A stretch of 64,000 nucleotides of DNA, from positions 1 through 64,000 of the forward strand of contig JAFKKM010000025.1 of the NCBI GenBank assembly GCA_017305555.1, given 5' to 3'. This document shows, piece after piece, positions 17,736-27,832 of this stretch. Both the position numbers and the translations under genes were made by a program. Within the stretch, counting starts at the first letter, position 1, and each line of letters begins with the position of its first letter. Below the pieces are notes generated by a model. That model was given only the letters and a program-made list of their open reading frames with translations, ran no database searches and was not told the DNA's origin. This stretch comes from Hyphomicrobiales bacterium. Lineage in GTDB: Bacteria; Pseudomonadota; Alphaproteobacteria; Rhizobiales; Xanthobacteraceae.

Positions 17736-20254
17736 TGGCCAACGTCGCCACCCGCCAGGGACATTTGACTGCCGCAATGCGACGCGCCCGGCCGCACCGC
17801 AACCGTAGAGGTTTGTCCGCATGGATGGTCGTTCTGGGCCTGGTTTCCGGCAGCGCGATGCTGTTGGCGACCGGAACGCCGGCGGCTGCGCAGGGCTTCA
17901 CCTACAACACACCTCACACCCGCCCCGTCCCGCCGCCCCCGCCGGCGAGCAGCAACGGGCAGATGCTCGTGCAGGCTGCCGAGGTCGACTACAACTACAA
18001 CGACTCGCAGGTGTCGGCGGTCGGTAATGTGCAGATTTTCTACAACGGCTCGTCGCTGGAAGCCGACAAGGTCATCTACGACCAGAAGTCGAAGCGGCTG
18101 CACGCGGAAGGCAACGTCAGGCTCACCGACGTCGACGGCAAGATCACCTACGCCAACATCCTCGATCTGAGCGACGATTATCGCGACGGCTTCGTCGATT
18201 CTCTTCGCGTCGACACTGCCGACCAGACCCGGATGGCCGCGACCCGCGCCGATCGCACCAAGGGCAACTACACCGTATTCCAGAACGGTGTTTACACGGC
18301 CTGCGCCGCGTGCCGGGACAATCCGAAAAAGCCGCCGCTGTGGCAGGTCAAGGGTGCCCGGATCATCCACGACCAGACCGACAAGACGCTCTATTTCGAG
18401 GACGCCAAGCTTGAATTCTTTGGCGTGCCGATTGCCTATCTGCCATACTTCTCGACCCCGGACCCGACCGTGAAGCGCAAGACCGGCTTCCTGATGCCGG
18501 GCTTCTCGAATACGACTGAAACTGGCTACGGCGTCAGCATTCCGTTCTACTGGGCCATTGCGCCGGACATGGACGCGACATTCGCGCCGCGATTCACCAC
18601 GCGCCAGGGCGTGTTGATGCAAGCTGAATTCCAGCAGCGGCTGATCGACGGCGCTTATCGCATTCGCGCCTATGGGATCAGTCAGGAAGATCCGAAAGCA
18701 TTCGCCGGGCGACCGGGCGATCGAGATCTTCGCAGCGGTATCGAAACCAAGGGTCAGTTCGCGATCAACGACCGCTGGACGTGGGGTTGGGACGGCGTCG
18801 CCCTGTCGGACTATGCATTCCTGAGCGATTATCGGCTATCGCAGTATGCCGACCCGATGGCATCTTTCCTCAGCCTGCCGACCGAGGCGATTTCGCAGCT
18901 TTATCTCACCGGCGTCGGCAATCGCAGCTACTTCGACGCGCGTGCGATCTATTATCTCAGCCTCTCCGGCAATCAGTCGCAGGTGCCGATCGTCGCGCCT
19001 GTGATCGACTATTCCAACGTCTTCAATCGTCCGATCCTCGGTGGCGAGGTCAGCTACAAGACCAATTTCACCAGCTTGACGCGCGACGTGGCGGCGTTCG
19101 ATTCGCTGACAAATCCCGCGGGACCACGAATGACCGACATCGCATCATGCATGTCGGCCACGAGCGTCCTGCAAACGGCTGATCCGGCCGCCAAGTTGCG
19201 CGACGCGTGTTTGCTGCGCGGAATGCCCGGCACCTATTCCCGTTTGAGCGCCGAAGCTCAGTGGCGACGCTCATATACCGATCCTATCGGCCAGATCTGG
19301 ACGCCGTTCGCCTCGATCCGAGCCGACGCGATCAACGCCTCCATCACCAATCAGCCCGGCGTGTCCAATTTCCTGCCAACCGGCGACGTCAACGACGTGC
19401 GGTGGATGCCGACTGTCGGCTTCGAATACCGTTATCCCTTCATCAACGTCCAGCCGTGGGGCACTACCATCATCGAGCCGATCGCTCAGGTGATTGCGCG
19501 CCCGAATGAACAGTACGCCGGCCGGCTGCCGAACGAAGACGCGCAAAGCATGATCTTCGATACCAGCAACTTGTTCAGTGTCGACAAGTTCTCCGGTTAT
19601 GACCGTGTCGAAGGCGGCGGTCGCGCCAATGTCGGTATCCAGGCGACCACGCAGTTCGATCATGGCGGCACCGTAAAGGCGATGTTCGGGCAGTCCTACC
19701 ACCTGTTCGGCATGAATTCGTTCGCGGTTGCCGATGCCACCAACACGGCCGTCGATTCCGGCCTGCAAAAGCCGGTGTCGGACTACGTCGCCAGCATCGC
19801 TTATGCGCCCAACAGCACTTATTCGTTCAGTTCACGCGCCCGGTTCGACGAAGCAACTGGCGCCGTTCAACGGCTCGAAGTCGAGGGCCGCGCCAGCTTT
19901 AATCGGTGGTCGGTCAGCGTGATGTACGGTGACTACGCGGCGCAGCCTGACCTCGGCTACCTGACCCGGCGCTCTGGCATTCTGGGTAGCGGCTCGATCA
20001 AGCTCGCATCCAACTGGGTGGCAACCGGTGCGGCCCGCTTCAATCTGGAAAGCAACGCGATCGACACTTATGCCGTGGGCTTCGGTTATGTTGACGACTG
20101 CTTCATTCTCGGCGTCAACTACATCACCAATTACTCGTATTCGTCCTATACGAGCGGCCTCGCGCCACAGCTTAGCCACGCTATCATGCTGCAACTCGGA
20201 TTGCGCACCTTGGGCCAGACGTCAGCCGGCTCCAATGGCAGCGGTGTCTATTGA
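17735..20254 (+). CDS. lptD: LPS-assembly protein LptD
   Basis: An 839-residue outer-membrane beta-barrel that inserts LPS into the outer leaflet with LptE. Residues up to about 52 are an Arg-rich start and signal peptide (VLGLVSGSAMLLATGTPAAAQ). A periplasmic OstA/LptA-like beta-jellyroll follows (VDYNYNDSQVSAVGNVQIFY, RLHAEGNVRLTDVDGKITY), and the C-terminal two thirds is the barrel. CAACRDNPKKPPLW has the Cys-rich strand found in alphaproteobacterial LptD. The GTG start at 17735 was chosen over an upstream in-frame ATG because AGGAGG ends 7 bp before it and the overlap with lptG is then one base. Confidence 0.93.
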   Translation: MANVATRQGHLTAAMRRARPHRNRRGLSAWMVVLGLVSGSAMLLATGTPAAAQGFTYNTPHTRPVPPPPPASSNGQMLVQAAEVDYNYNDSQVSAVGNVQIFYNGSSLEADKVIYDQKSKRLHAEGNVRLTDVDGKITYANILDLSDDYRDGFVDSLRVDTADQTRMAATRADRTKGNYTVFQNGVYTACAACRDNPKKPPLWQVKGARIIHDQTDKTLYFEDAKLEFFGVPIAYLPYFSTPDPTVKRKTGFLMPGFSNTTETGYGVSIPFYWAIAPDMDATFAPRFTTRQGVLMQAEFQQRLIDGAYRIRAYGISQEDPKAFAGRPGDRDLRSGIETKGQFAINDRWTWGWDGVALSDYAFLSDYRLSQYADPMASFLSLPTEAISQLYLTGVGNRSYFDARAIYYLSLSGNQSQVPIVAPVIDYSNVFNRPILGGEVSYKTNFTSLTRDVAAFDSLTNPAGPRMTDIASCMSATSVLQTADPAAKLRDACLLRGMPGTYSRLSAEAQWRRSYTDPIGQIWTPFASIRADAINASITNQPGVSNFLPTGDVNDVRWMPTVGFEYRYPFINVQPWGTTIIEPIAQVIARPNEQYAGRLPNEDAQSMIFDTSNLFSVDKFSGYDRVEGGGRANVGIQATTQFDHGGTVKAMFGQSYHLFGMNSFAVADATNTAVDSGLQKPVSDYVASIAYAPNSTYSFSSRARFDEATGAVQRLEVEGRASFNRWSVSVMYGDYAAQPDLGYLTRRSGILGSGSIKLASNWVATGAARFNLESNAIDTYAVGFGYVDDCFILGVNYITNYSYSSYTSGLAPQLSHAIMLQLGLRTLGQTSAGSNGSGVY

Positions 20255-20332
20255 TCACGCAGCGCGCGTGAAGTTCGCCGCCCTGTAACCCGTGGACCAA
20301 CATTCCAGCTCGAAAGCTCGTCAACTCGGAAC

Positions 20333-21265
20333 ATGATGACTTTTTCGCTTCGTCTGACACTCTCGTCGGCTCTGATCTCCATCGCTGCCCTCTCGGCAAC
20401 CGCCGGCGCAACGCCGGCGCGTGCCCAATCTGTCGCAGCAATGGTCAATGGCGAGCCGATCACCAATTTTGATATCGACCAGCGTATGCGCTTGATGGCG
20501 CTGTCGAACCAAAAAGGCAGCCGCAAGCAAGTCCTCGAGGACTTGATTGACGAGAAGGTCAAGATCAAGGAAGCCAAGAAGTACGGCGTCAATCCCACCG
20601 CCGCCGATATCGACTCATCTTACGCGTCGATGAGCCAGCGAATGCGCCTCTCGCCCGAGCAGCTCACCAAGACGCTGGCAGGCAGGGGTATCCGCCCGGA
20701 AACATTACGCGAGCGGATCAGGGCGGACATGGTCTGGAGCAGCTTGGTACGCGGGCGCTTCAAGGACAGCCTCATGGTTACGGATAAGGCCGTTCGCACT
20801 GCGTCCGGCGACCTGTCCGACGGGAAAAGCGACAGCAACAATTTTGAATATCAGATGCGCCCCATCGTGCTGGTGGTGCCCCGCGGCTCATCGGCCGCGA
20901 CGATCGAAATGCGTCGCAAGGAAGCCGAGACGCTGCGAAGCCGGGTGCAAAGCTGCGATGATGCCAACACGCTGTTTCGTTCGATGCGCAATGCGACGAT
21001 CCGCGACACGGTGGTCAAAACCTCGGCCGACCTACCGCAAGCGCTTCGCGAATTGCTGGATAAGACGCCCGTTGGCCACCTGACCGCTCCTGAGGTGACA
21101 CGCCAAGGCATCGAGATGGTCGCGTTGTGCGAGCGCAAGCCCACCAGCGGCGACACGCCGGAACAGCGCAAGATCCGCGAGAAACTTTACACGCAAAAAT
21201 ATGAGGCAAGGTCGAAGTCCTATCTACAGGACATTCGCAAGGCCGCGATGATCGAGTATCGATAG
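20333..21265 (+). CDS. surA: SurA-type periplasmic chaperone
   Basis: 310 residues. A signal peptide (LSSALISIAALSATAGATPARAQ region) precedes a SurA N-terminal chaperone domain: VAAMVNGEPITNFDIDQRMRL, KQVLEDLIDEKVKIKEAKKYG, then SPEQLTKTLAGRGIRPETLRERIRADM. A parvulin-like part follows (about 165-275), ending TRQGIEMVALCERK. It is weakly conserved, and isomerase activity is doubtful. A helical C-terminus completes the SurA fold. SurA escorts beta-barrel proteins such as LptD to the Bam complex, matching its place after lptD. Confidence 0.88.
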   Translation: MMTFSLRLTLSSALISIAALSATAGATPARAQSVAAMVNGEPITNFDIDQRMRLMALSNQKGSRKQVLEDLIDEKVKIKEAKKYGVNPTAADIDSSYASMSQRMRLSPEQLTKTLAGRGIRPETLRERIRADMVWSSLVRGRFKDSLMVTDKAVRTASGDLSDGKSDSNNFEYQMRPIVLVVPRGSSAATIEMRRKEAETLRSRVQSCDDANTLFRSMRNATIRDTVVKTSADLPQALRELLDKTPVGHLTAPEVTRQGIEMVALCERKPTSGDTPEQRKIREKLYTQKYEARSKSYLQDIRKAAMIEYR

Positions 21266-21426
21266 AACGTCATACCGAAAAATCGGAAGCGATTGCGCTC
21301 CGTCACTTTTCGGGCGGGCGTAATGATCAGAACCATCTTGATCGGGCGACATCTGTAAACAGGCAATGCAGTCATGGCCTGCTCTTGCGATAACGACTGT
21401 CGGATGGGCCAACGGGCTGCGGATCA

Positions 21427-22428
21427 ATGCAGAAACCTCTCGCACTGACCATAGGCGAGCCGGCAGGGATCGGCCCCGACATCACGATCGCGGCTTGGCA
21501 ACGCCGCGTCGAAAATCAGCTTCCGCCGTTCTATCTACTCGGTAATGCCGAATTAATTCGCCGGCGCGCGCACTCTCTTGGCGTCGATATCGTCGTCGCC
21601 GAAGTTGAGCCACGGGACGCGGCGGACACCTTCGCGCGCGCCCTGCCTGTCGTGAATATCGGCGAAGCCCTCACCGCCAAACCCGGGCAGCCGGACGCGA
21701 GCAGCGCTCCCGTCGCCATCGCGGCCATTCGCCGCGCCGTTGCCGACGTCGCCGCCGGCCGCGCTGCCGCTGTCGTGACCAATCCGATCGCCAAGAGTGT
21801 GTTGTACGACGCCGGCTTCACGCATCCCGGCCACACCGAGTTTCTCGCCGAACTCGCGACGCGGGATGAAAAAACACCGCTGCCGGTGATGTTGCTGTGG
21901 TCCCCCACGCTCGCCGTGGTACCGGTCACGATTCACGTCCCACTGCGCGAAGCGATCACACAATTAACCAGCGAACTCATCGTCACCACGTCGCGCATCC
22001 TCGTCGCCGACTTGATACGGCGCTTCGGAGTTGCGCGACCGCGCCTGGCGATTGCCGGCCTCAATCCACATGCCGGCGAAAACGGTTCGCTCGGACACGA
22101 AGATCAGGCTATCGTTGCACCAGCGGTCGCGACCCTGCGTGCCGAAGGCATCGACGCGCGCGGCCCGCTCCCGGCCGACACCATGTTCCACGCCGCCGCG
22201 CGCCAGACTTACGACTGCGCGGTCTGCATGTATCACGATCAGGCGTTGATCCCGATCAAGACGCTGGCGTTCGACGATGGCGTCAACGTCACGCTCGGCC
22301 TGCCCTTCATCCGCACCTCGCCTGACCACGGCACGGCCTTCGATATCGCCGGGACCGGGCGCGCCAATCCGTCCAGCCTGATCGCCGCGCTCCGACTCGC
22401 AGCCCGTATGGCAGCGTCGCAGGGATGA
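21427..22428 (+). CDS. pdxA: 4-hydroxythreonine-4-phosphate dehydrogenase
   Basis: 333 residues. PdxA oxidises 4-phosphohydroxy-L-threonine with NAD in the DXP-dependent route to pyridoxal phosphate. [12 protein letters not shown] opens the protein, [26 protein letters not shown] lies in the middle, and [17 protein letters not shown] and [22 protein letters not shown] are near the end. These three His-containing segments supply the divalent-metal ligands. [13 protein letters not shown] closes the active site. It overlaps rsmA by 4 bp, as commonly seen. Confidence 0.96.
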   Translation: MQKPLALTIGEPAGIGPDITIAAWQRRVENQLPPFYLLGNAELIRRRAHSLGVDIVVAEVEPRDAADTFARALPVVNIGEALTAKPGQPDASSAPVAIAAIRRAVADVAAGRAAAVVTNPIAKSVLYDAGFTHPGHTEFLAELATRDEKTPLPVMLLWSPTLAVVPVTIHVPLREAITQLTSELIVTTSRILVADLIRRFGVARPRLAIAGLNPHAGENGSLGHEDQAIVAPAVATLRAEGIDARGPLPADTMFHAAARQTYDCAVCMYHDQALIPIKTLAFDDGVNVTLGLPFIRTSPDHGTAFDIAGTGRANPSSLIAALRLAARMAASQG

Positions 22429-23291
22429 CCGCAATCGACGATCTGCCGCCGCTGCGTGACGTCATCAAGCGTCATCAACTGTCCGCGCGAAAATCGCTCG
22501 GCCAGAACTTTCTGCTCGACTTGAACCTCACGGCAAGGATCGCGCGCGCAGCCGGCCCGCTTGAGCAATCGACCGTCATCGAGATCGGTCCCGGACCTGG
22601 CGGGCTTACCCGCGCCCTGCTCGCGGTCGGCGCCCGACGTGTCATCGCCATCGAGCGCGACGAGCGCGCCCTGGGGCCACTGGAGGAAATCGCTGCACGC
22701 TATCCGGGGCGCCTGGAGATCGTCTGCGCCGATGCCATGACCTTCGATCCACGCCCGCTGCTCGGCGGCGAGTCCGCGAAAATCGTTGCCAACCTGCCCT
22801 ATAACATCGCCACGGCGCTCTTGGTCGGTTGGCTGTCGGTCGAGCCGTGGCCGCCATGGTACGACACGATGGTGCTGATGTTTCAGCGCGAGGTCGCCGA
22901 GCGTATCGTCGCGCGCGATAACGAGGACGCTTACGGACGACTGGCGGTGCTCGCCAACTGGCGTGCGGAAACCAAGATCCTGTTCGATATCTCTCGTGCG
23001 GCATTTGTCCCGCCGCCGAAAGTGACCTCATCGGTGGTGCGGCTGCTGCCGCGCCCTGCTCCCATGCCATGCGACCGCAAGGCGCTGGAGCAGGTCGCAG
23101 CGGCTGCTTTCGGCCAGCGTCGCAAGATGATCCGGCAGAGCCTAAAATCGCTCGGCGTCGCCCCTGAGCGGCTTGCAGCTGCGGCCGCCATCGATCCCAC
23201 GCAGCGCGCTGAAACAATTCCATTGGCAGGCTTTGTTGCCATGGCGCGCGAATTGGCCAATATACGGGCCGAAAATTCCCAATCAGTCTGA
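22425..23291 (+). CDS. rsmA: 16S rRNA (adenine1518/1519-N6)-dimethyltransferase RsmA
   Basis: 288 residues. RsmA (KsgA) dimethylates two adjacent adenines in helix 45 of 16S rRNA late in 30S assembly. The opening [12 protein letters not shown] is diagnostic. The SAM-binding loop is [15 protein letters not shown], the acidic ribose contact IAIERDERA, and motif IV is [11 protein letters not shown]. The C-terminal helical domain includes [15 protein letters not shown]. It overlaps pdxA by 4 bp and is followed 13 bp later by the dehydrogenase gene. Confidence 0.96.
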   Translation: MTAIDDLPPLRDVIKRHQLSARKSLGQNFLLDLNLTARIARAAGPLEQSTVIEIGPGPGGLTRALLAVGARRVIAIERDERALGPLEEIAARYPGRLEIVCADAMTFDPRPLLGGESAKIVANLPYNIATALLVGWLSVEPWPPWYDTMVLMFQREVAERIVARDNEDAYGRLAVLANWRAETKILFDISRAAFVPPPKVTSSVVRLLPRPAPMPCDRKALEQVAAAAFGQRRKMIRQSLKSLGVAPERLAAAAAIDPTQRAETIPLAGFVAMARELANIRAENSQSV

Positions 23292-23304
23292 GGAGAACAC
23301 GTAA

Positions 23305-24363
23305 ATGGCGCAGATGTTTCGTCAATCACTGGTCAAGTTCGATGCGCCGTTGTGCGAAACCATCGTAGACACGCCGAAGCCGCAAGGCCGCGAGGTCCTG
23401 GTCCGCATCGAGCGTTGCGGGCTCTGCCATTCCGACCTGCATATCCAGGACGGCTATGCCGACCTCGGCAACGGCAAGCGGCTCGACACCACGCGCGGCA
23501 TGACGCTGCCGTTCACGCTCGGTCACGAGATCGCCGGTGTGGTGGATGAAGTCGGCCCGGATGCGCCGCGCGATCTGATCGGGAAGAAGTATGCCGTCTT
23601 CCCGTGGATCGGCTGCGGCAAGTGCCAGGACTGCCTCAACGGCGACGAGAACCTTTGCGCCAGGCATCGCTTCATGGGCGTCTCCATCGACGGTGGCTTT
23701 GCGACCCACGTTCTGGTGCCGGACGCGAAATACCTGCTCGAATACGATCCCCTGCCGATCAATCTGGCGGCAACGCTGATGTGCTCGGGCGTCACCGCTT
23801 ATGGCGCCCTGAAGCGACTGGTCGATCGTCCGCGCCAGCGCAACCTGCTGCTGATCGGCCTCGGCGGCGTCGGCATGATGGGCCTCGCTTTCGCAAAGGC
23901 CATGTTCAAACAGGACATCGCCGTCGCGGATTTGAGCCCTGCCGCGCGGGAAACCGCGCTCAAGAACGGCGCTTCCGTCGCCTACGATCCCTCCGAACCT
24001 GACGTGGTCAAACGGATGCTCAAGGAGAGCGGTGGCGGCTTCGATGGCGTGGTCGATTTCGCCGGCAACGAGAAGTCGATGGGCTTTGCCGTCTCCACCG
24101 TCGCCCGTGGTGGCAAGATCGTGGTGTCGGGATTGATGGGCGGGAATTTCAGCCTGCCGATGGTGCAGTGGATCTACAAGCGCATGACCATCGAAGGCTT
24201 CATGGTCGGCACCCTGGCGGAAGGCAAGGAACTGCTGGCACTCGCACGCGCCGGGAAAATCCAGCCGCCGCCGATCAAGGAGGAGCCGATGCGCGATGTC
24301 CAGAAATGGAGCGACGAACTGCGCGCCGGTAAGGTGGTCGGCCGCATCATGCTCTGCAATTGA
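23305..24363 (+). CDS. zinc-dependent alcohol dehydrogenase
   Basis: A 352-residue medium-chain dehydrogenase. Catalytic-zinc ligands are Cys38 and His74 (TLGHEIAG), with CGLCHSDLH around the first. Structural-zinc cysteines are Cys104, Cys107, Cys110 and Cys118 (GCGKCQDCLNGDENLC). The NAD(P) Rossmann loop is GLGGVGMMG. MCSGVTAYGALKR matches the hinge before it. The substrate is probably a primary alcohol or aldehyde but is not determined. GAGGAG lies 10 bp upstream. Its closeness to rsmA suggests it may be read from the lpt-rsmA transcript, and a hairpin follows. Confidence 0.88.
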   Translation: MAQMFRQSLVKFDAPLCETIVDTPKPQGREVLVRIERCGLCHSDLHIQDGYADLGNGKRLDTTRGMTLPFTLGHEIAGVVDEVGPDAPRDLIGKKYAVFPWIGCGKCQDCLNGDENLCARHRFMGVSIDGGFATHVLVPDAKYLLEYDPLPINLAATLMCSGVTAYGALKRLVDRPRQRNLLLIGLGGVGMMGLAFAKAMFKQDIAVADLSPAARETALKNGASVAYDPSEPDVVKRMLKESGGGFDGVVDFAGNEKSMGFAVSTVARGGKIVVSGLMGGNFSLPMVQWIYKRMTIEGFMVGTLAEGKELLALARAGKIQPPPIKEEPMRDVQKWSDELRAGKVVGRIMLCN

Positions 24364-24395
24364 GCGAAGAGCCTGCTCTATCAACTGAGAGATAT

Positions 24396-24430
24396 GGCGG
24401 CGAGGTGCAGCCTCGCCGCCGCTGCATTTT
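24396..24430 (+). terminator. probable terminator between adh and gmk
   Basis: A perfect 10-bp stem GGCGGCGAGG/CCTCGCCGCC (24396-24405 with 24411-24420) with a 5-nt loop. The T-run is weak (GCTGCATTTT), so it may act in both directions between convergent genes. Confidence 0.6.
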
Positions 24431-24503
24431 CGAACCCGCATACAGCGAACTGATACGGATCGCGATTGAGCGCGTTCCAACGGAAAAAATCAGCGAATAG
24501 GTC

Positions 24504-25166
24504 TTATCGCTCGAGTTGCTTTTGCAACTCGCGGACAAACGCCGTCAGACCCGTGCGGCGTTCGCGCTTGAGCCGCTCAGCCTTGAGGATCGACTGCACT
24601 TCGGCGAACGCCTGTTCGACCTGGTAGTTGACGACAATATAGTCGTATTCGGCCCAATGGCTCATTTCGTGTGCCGCGCGGCTCATGCGTCCGCGAATGA
24701 CCTCATCGGAATCCTGCGCGCGCGTATGCAAGCGCTTTTCCAGATCCTGCGCCGAGGGCGGCAAAATGAAAACGCTGACGACGTCCTTGCCCGCTTTCTC
24801 GCGAAGCTGTTGTGTGCCCTGCCAATCGATATCGAACAGCACATCTTGCCCGCTTGCCAACGCAGTTTCGACCGGTGCACGCGGCGTGCCGTATCCATTG
24901 TCGAAAACGGTCGCCCATTCCAGTAGCTCGCCATCGTGAGCCATTTGCTGAAAGCGAGGCTGATCGACAAAATAATAGTCATGCCCATCGCGCTCGCCTG
25001 GCCGCATCGGCCGTGTGGTCACGGAGACCGACATACGTAGGCCGGCGACGCGCTCGATCAACAGCCGCGATAACGTGGTTTTGCCGGCTCCCGACGGCGA
25101 CGACAACACGAACATCAAGCCCCGCCGCTCGACGCCATCCGCTCCGTGATCACCAGCCCCCGCCAT
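24504..25166 (-). CDS. gmk: guanylate kinase
   Basis: 220 residues. Guanylate kinase phosphorylates GMP to GDP. The P-loop is SSPSGAGKTT (22-31). SVSVTTRPMRPGERDGHDYYFV is the GMP-binding segment, and LEWATVFDNGYGTPR and FDIDWQGTQQL follow, all in the family order. VIRGRMSRAAHEMSHWAEYDYIVVN is the lid and C-terminal core. The start at 25166 lies 3 bp downstream of the yicC stop, so it is the last gene of the mltG-yicC-gmk group. Confidence 0.96.
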   Translation of the reverse strand: MAGAGDHGADGVERRGLMFVLSSPSGAGKTTLSRLLIERVAGLRMSVSVTTRPMRPGERDGHDYYFVDQPRFQQMAHDGELLEWATVFDNGYGTPRAPVETALASGQDVLFDIDWQGTQQLREKAGKDVVSVFILPPSAQDLEKRLHTRAQDSDEVIRGRMSRAAHEMSHWAEYDYIVVNYQVEQAFAEVQSILKAERLKRERRTGLTAFVRELQKQLER

Positions 25167-25169
25167 GTG

Positions 25170-26057
25170 TCACTCCAGATTCTGCACTTGTTCGCGGAAT
25201 TGTTCGACGACGTTCTTCATCTCCAACCCGGTGTTGGTTAATTCCAGATCGTTGGATTTCGAACAGCAGGTGTTGACCTCGCGGTTGAATTCCTGCGCCA
25301 GGAAATCGAGCCGGCGGCCGACTGCGCCACCTTTGCCCAGGAGGGCGCGGGCCTGCGACAGATGCGAGGCGATGCGGTCGAGTTCCTCGCGGATATCGGC
25401 CTTGGTGGCCATCAACAGAGCTTCCTGATTGAGTCGATCGGAATCGAAACGATCCGAGGACTCGATAAGCGCGGCGATCTGCTCGGCAAGCCGCGCGCGA
25501 ATGGCTTCGGGCTGTCGCCCCGGCGCTTTCTCGGCCTGTTCCGCAAGCTGCTCGATCTGATCCAGCCGCTGCTTCAGGATATCGCCCAGCGTCGCGCCCT
25601 CGCGCTTGCGCATATCGATCAAGCTGGTAAGCGCGTCCTCGAACGCCGCAGCCACCGCAATGCGTGCGGCTTGCTCCTCGGCTTCATCCGCTTCCGACTC
25701 CGCTACCTCGATTACGCCCTTGATCGACAGCAAGCCGTCGATACTCGGCGCAACCGCGTCGATGCGGGCCGCGAGCTGTCCGGCGATCTTGACCACTGCC
25801 GCGAGAACGTCTTCGTTGATGCGGATATTTGAGGCGGCGCTGGATCGCTTGATGTTCAGATTGGCGTAGACCGTGCCGCGCGACAGCAATTCGGTTGCAC
25901 GCTTGCGGGCGGTCAATTCGACATCGTCCCAACCCGGCGGCAGACGCATCCGGAAGTCGAAGCCCTTGGCGTTGACTGATTTCAGTTCCCACTCGAACGT
26001 ATAGGGTCCGCTCGTGCCGTGGCTTCGCGCAAAGCCGGTCATGCTCGACAGCGCCAT
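25170..26057 (-). CDS. yicC: YicC family endoribonuclease
   Basis: 295 residues. YicC proteins are endoribonucleases linked to RNA turnover and stationary-phase survival in enterobacteria. MALSSMTGFARSHG opens the protein, then WELKSVNAKGFDFRMRLP. REGATLGDILKQRLDQI lies in the centre, and REELDRIASHLSQARALL and VGRRLDFLAQEFNREVNTCCSK form the family C-terminal signature. The start was set at MALSSMTGFA because conservation begins there. It lies immediately upstream of gmk on the same strand, as in many proteobacteria. Confidence 0.93.
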   Translation of the reverse strand: MALSSMTGFARSHGTSGPYTFEWELKSVNAKGFDFRMRLPPGWDDVELTARKRATELLSRGTVYANLNIKRSSAASNIRINEDVLAAVVKIAGQLAARIDAVAPSIDGLLSIKGVIEVAESEADEAEEQAARIAVAAAFEDALTSLIDMRKREGATLGDILKQRLDQIEQLAEQAEKAPGRQPEAIRARLAEQIAALIESSDRFDSDRLNQEALLMATKADIREELDRIASHLSQARALLGKGGAVGRRLDFLAQEFNREVNTCCSKSNDLELTNTGLEMKNVVEQFREQVQNLE

Positions 26058-26274
26058 CGCGTCACTTGCTCCAATCTGAAAATGAGGAATCCCGACCAGC
26101 GGTTGCGGCACTATAGCGTTTTCCCGCAGGCTGGATACCGGTTCACGTCAAGAAATCGCTCTCAACAAAACGGCCGGATTGGTCCGTCCGACGCGAACCG
26201 CCTGCGCGATGCCGCCCAGCGTGATCGGGACCGGCGGCACCGCCGACGGACCGGGCCGGAACGATGGCGAAATG

Positions 26275-27531
26275 CTATCGGCGTTCGGAACGCGCCGGCC
26301 TGTGAGAGGATTTCTGCGCCGCGCCCTTCGCCTTCGCTGCGGGATTCGGCGCAGCATTCGGTTGCTCCGGCGCAGCCTTGGTCTCGTCGCCTGCGTTGGG
26401 CGCAGCCGATCCGGTCGGCGCTTCCTCTGGGGGCTCGACGGTATCGTTCTGGATCTGCTTTTCCAGAGTTCGCAGCTTGGCCACGTTCTTCTGATGCTGC
26501 TCGTAGGTTTCGGTGAAGCTATGTCCGCCGGTGCCGTCAGCCACGAAGAACAGGTCACGCGTTCTCGCCGGGTTCGCGGTGGCTTCAAGCGAAGCGCGAC
26601 CCGGATTGGCGATCGGTCCCGGCGGCAGCCCCTCGACGACATAGGTGTTGTAGGGCGATGGCTGCTGGATCTCGCTGCGCTTGATCGGACGACCGAGAGT
26701 CCCCTTGCCGCCGACCAGTCCGTAGATGATCGTCGGATCGGACTGCAACTTCATCTTCTTCTGCAACCGATTGATGAACACGGCCGCCACCCGGCTGCGC
26801 TCGTCCGGCTTGCTGGTTTCCTTCTCGACGATCGAGGCCAGCGTCACGAGCTGCTCGGGTGTTTTCAACGGCAGATCACGATTGCGGCGCTCCCAGACGT
26901 CGGCGAGAACGCGACGTTGTGCCTGCTGCATTCGCGCAATCACCTGCTCGCGCTGCGCGCCGCGTGGGAATTTATAGGTTTCAGGCAACAACGAGCCTTC
27001 GCTGGGGATGGCGTGGATCGTACCGGAGAAAATGTCGTTGTCGGTGATCCGGGTCACGATCTGCTCGGAGGTCAACCCTTCCGGAATGGTGATCGAATGC
27101 TGCACCACCTTGCCTTCGACAATGGTGCCGATCACTTCACGCAGGCTGGCGTTCTTCGCGAACAGATATTCACCAGGCTTGAGATCTGAGCGCGCCTTCA
27201 AGGCGAACACGCTGCCGATGAAGGCCCATCGATTGTTATCGATGACGCCTTCGCGTTGCAAAATGTCGGCGATATCGGACATGCCAGATCGCTGTGGAAT
27301 ATTGACCACCTTGTCCTGCTCGAGCGGTCCGGCGGCTTCGATCTTCTGCTTGCCGTAGACATACAATCCACCGCCGCCGATCATGGCCAGCAGCAGGATC
27401 GTAATGATTGCGTTGCCGACCACGACGAACGGATTGCGCGCACGGTCGGAACGCTTGGGCGGCGGCGGAAGTTGCTCCGGCTCCAGCGCGGCACGCGGAC
27501 TGCGCGGTGAAATGGGTGATCTCTCACTCAT
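26275..27531 (-). CDS. mltG: endolytic transglycosylase MltG (YceG)
   Basis: 418 residues. MltG cleaves nascent glycan strands in the inner membrane and sets their length. A proline-rich cytoplasmic N-terminus is followed by one membrane helix (VVVGNAIITILLLAMIGGGGLYVYG, about 37-60), a LysM-like region, and the YceG domain. LASIVEKET places the candidate catalytic glutamates at 236 and 238. LQSDPTIIYGL and PSPYNTYVVEGLPPGPIANPG are further hallmarks. The last 80 residues are low-complexity Pro/Ala/Lys/Arg. It is preceded by fabF on the same strand with a 301-bp gap. Confidence 0.93.
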   Translation of the reverse strand: MSERSPISPRSPRAALEPEQLPPPPKRSDRARNPFVVVGNAIITILLLAMIGGGGLYVYGKQKIEAAGPLEQDKVVNIPQRSGMSDIADILQREGVIDNNRWAFIGSVFALKARSDLKPGEYLFAKNASLREVIGTIVEGKVVQHSITIPEGLTSEQIVTRITDNDIFSGTIHAIPSEGSLLPETYKFPRGAQREQVIARMQQAQRRVLADVWERRNRDLPLKTPEQLVTLASIVEKETSKPDERSRVAAVFINRLQKKMKLQSDPTIIYGLVGGKGTLGRPIKRSEIQQPSPYNTYVVEGLPPGPIANPGRASLEATANPARTRDLFFVADGTGGHSFTETYEQHQKNVAKLRTLEKQIQNDTVEPPEEAPTGSAAPNAGDETKAAPEQPNAAPNPAAKAKGAAQKSSHRPARSERR

Positions 27532-27832
27532 GCAAGATGGTATCCCGTCTGCTCGATCATGACCTCATACCCATCGTCAGCATTAAAGCATATCGCCGAA
27601 AAGTGCGAAGTGGATTTCGGATCGCGGCATTCCTGCATCTGGAAAACACGCCATTATCCCGTGTTGATTCGATCTAGACGATCGCCACCGTCATCTCGTC
27701 GCGATAGACCGCCGGATCGGTCACGCATCGCAACGCAACGAGGTTCACAAAGTCTCTGTGAACGCGAATAGACGGCGCGACAGGATTCAGGGCTGAATAC
27801 GGCGAAACGGAGGAACGTGCCTCCGGCAGCGA
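27532..27832. other. spacer between fabF and mltG
   Basis: 301 bp on the minus-strand operon path with no credible gene. It contains a decayed palindromic repeat (27587-27630). The rest shows no terminator, so read-through from fabF into mltG is possible, although mltG may have its own promoter here. Confidence 0.5.
27587..27630. repeat. decayed copy of the CCGAAAA/TTTTCGG palindromic repeat
   Basis: The core CCGAAAAGTGCGAAGTGGATTT and the following CGGATC match the reverse complement of the intact element at 60284-60332 (CCGAAAAGTGGAAGCCGG, then TTTTCGGA). The outer CATGATC arms are degraded to CATATCG and ATCGCGG. It lies between fabF and mltG. Confidence 0.6.

Noticed and set aside
21275-21313. 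A possible further copy of the CCGAAAA/TTTTCGG repeat after surA
   Set aside because: The arms match, but the interior is longer and unrelated to the other two copies; chance or a weak terminator is as likely.
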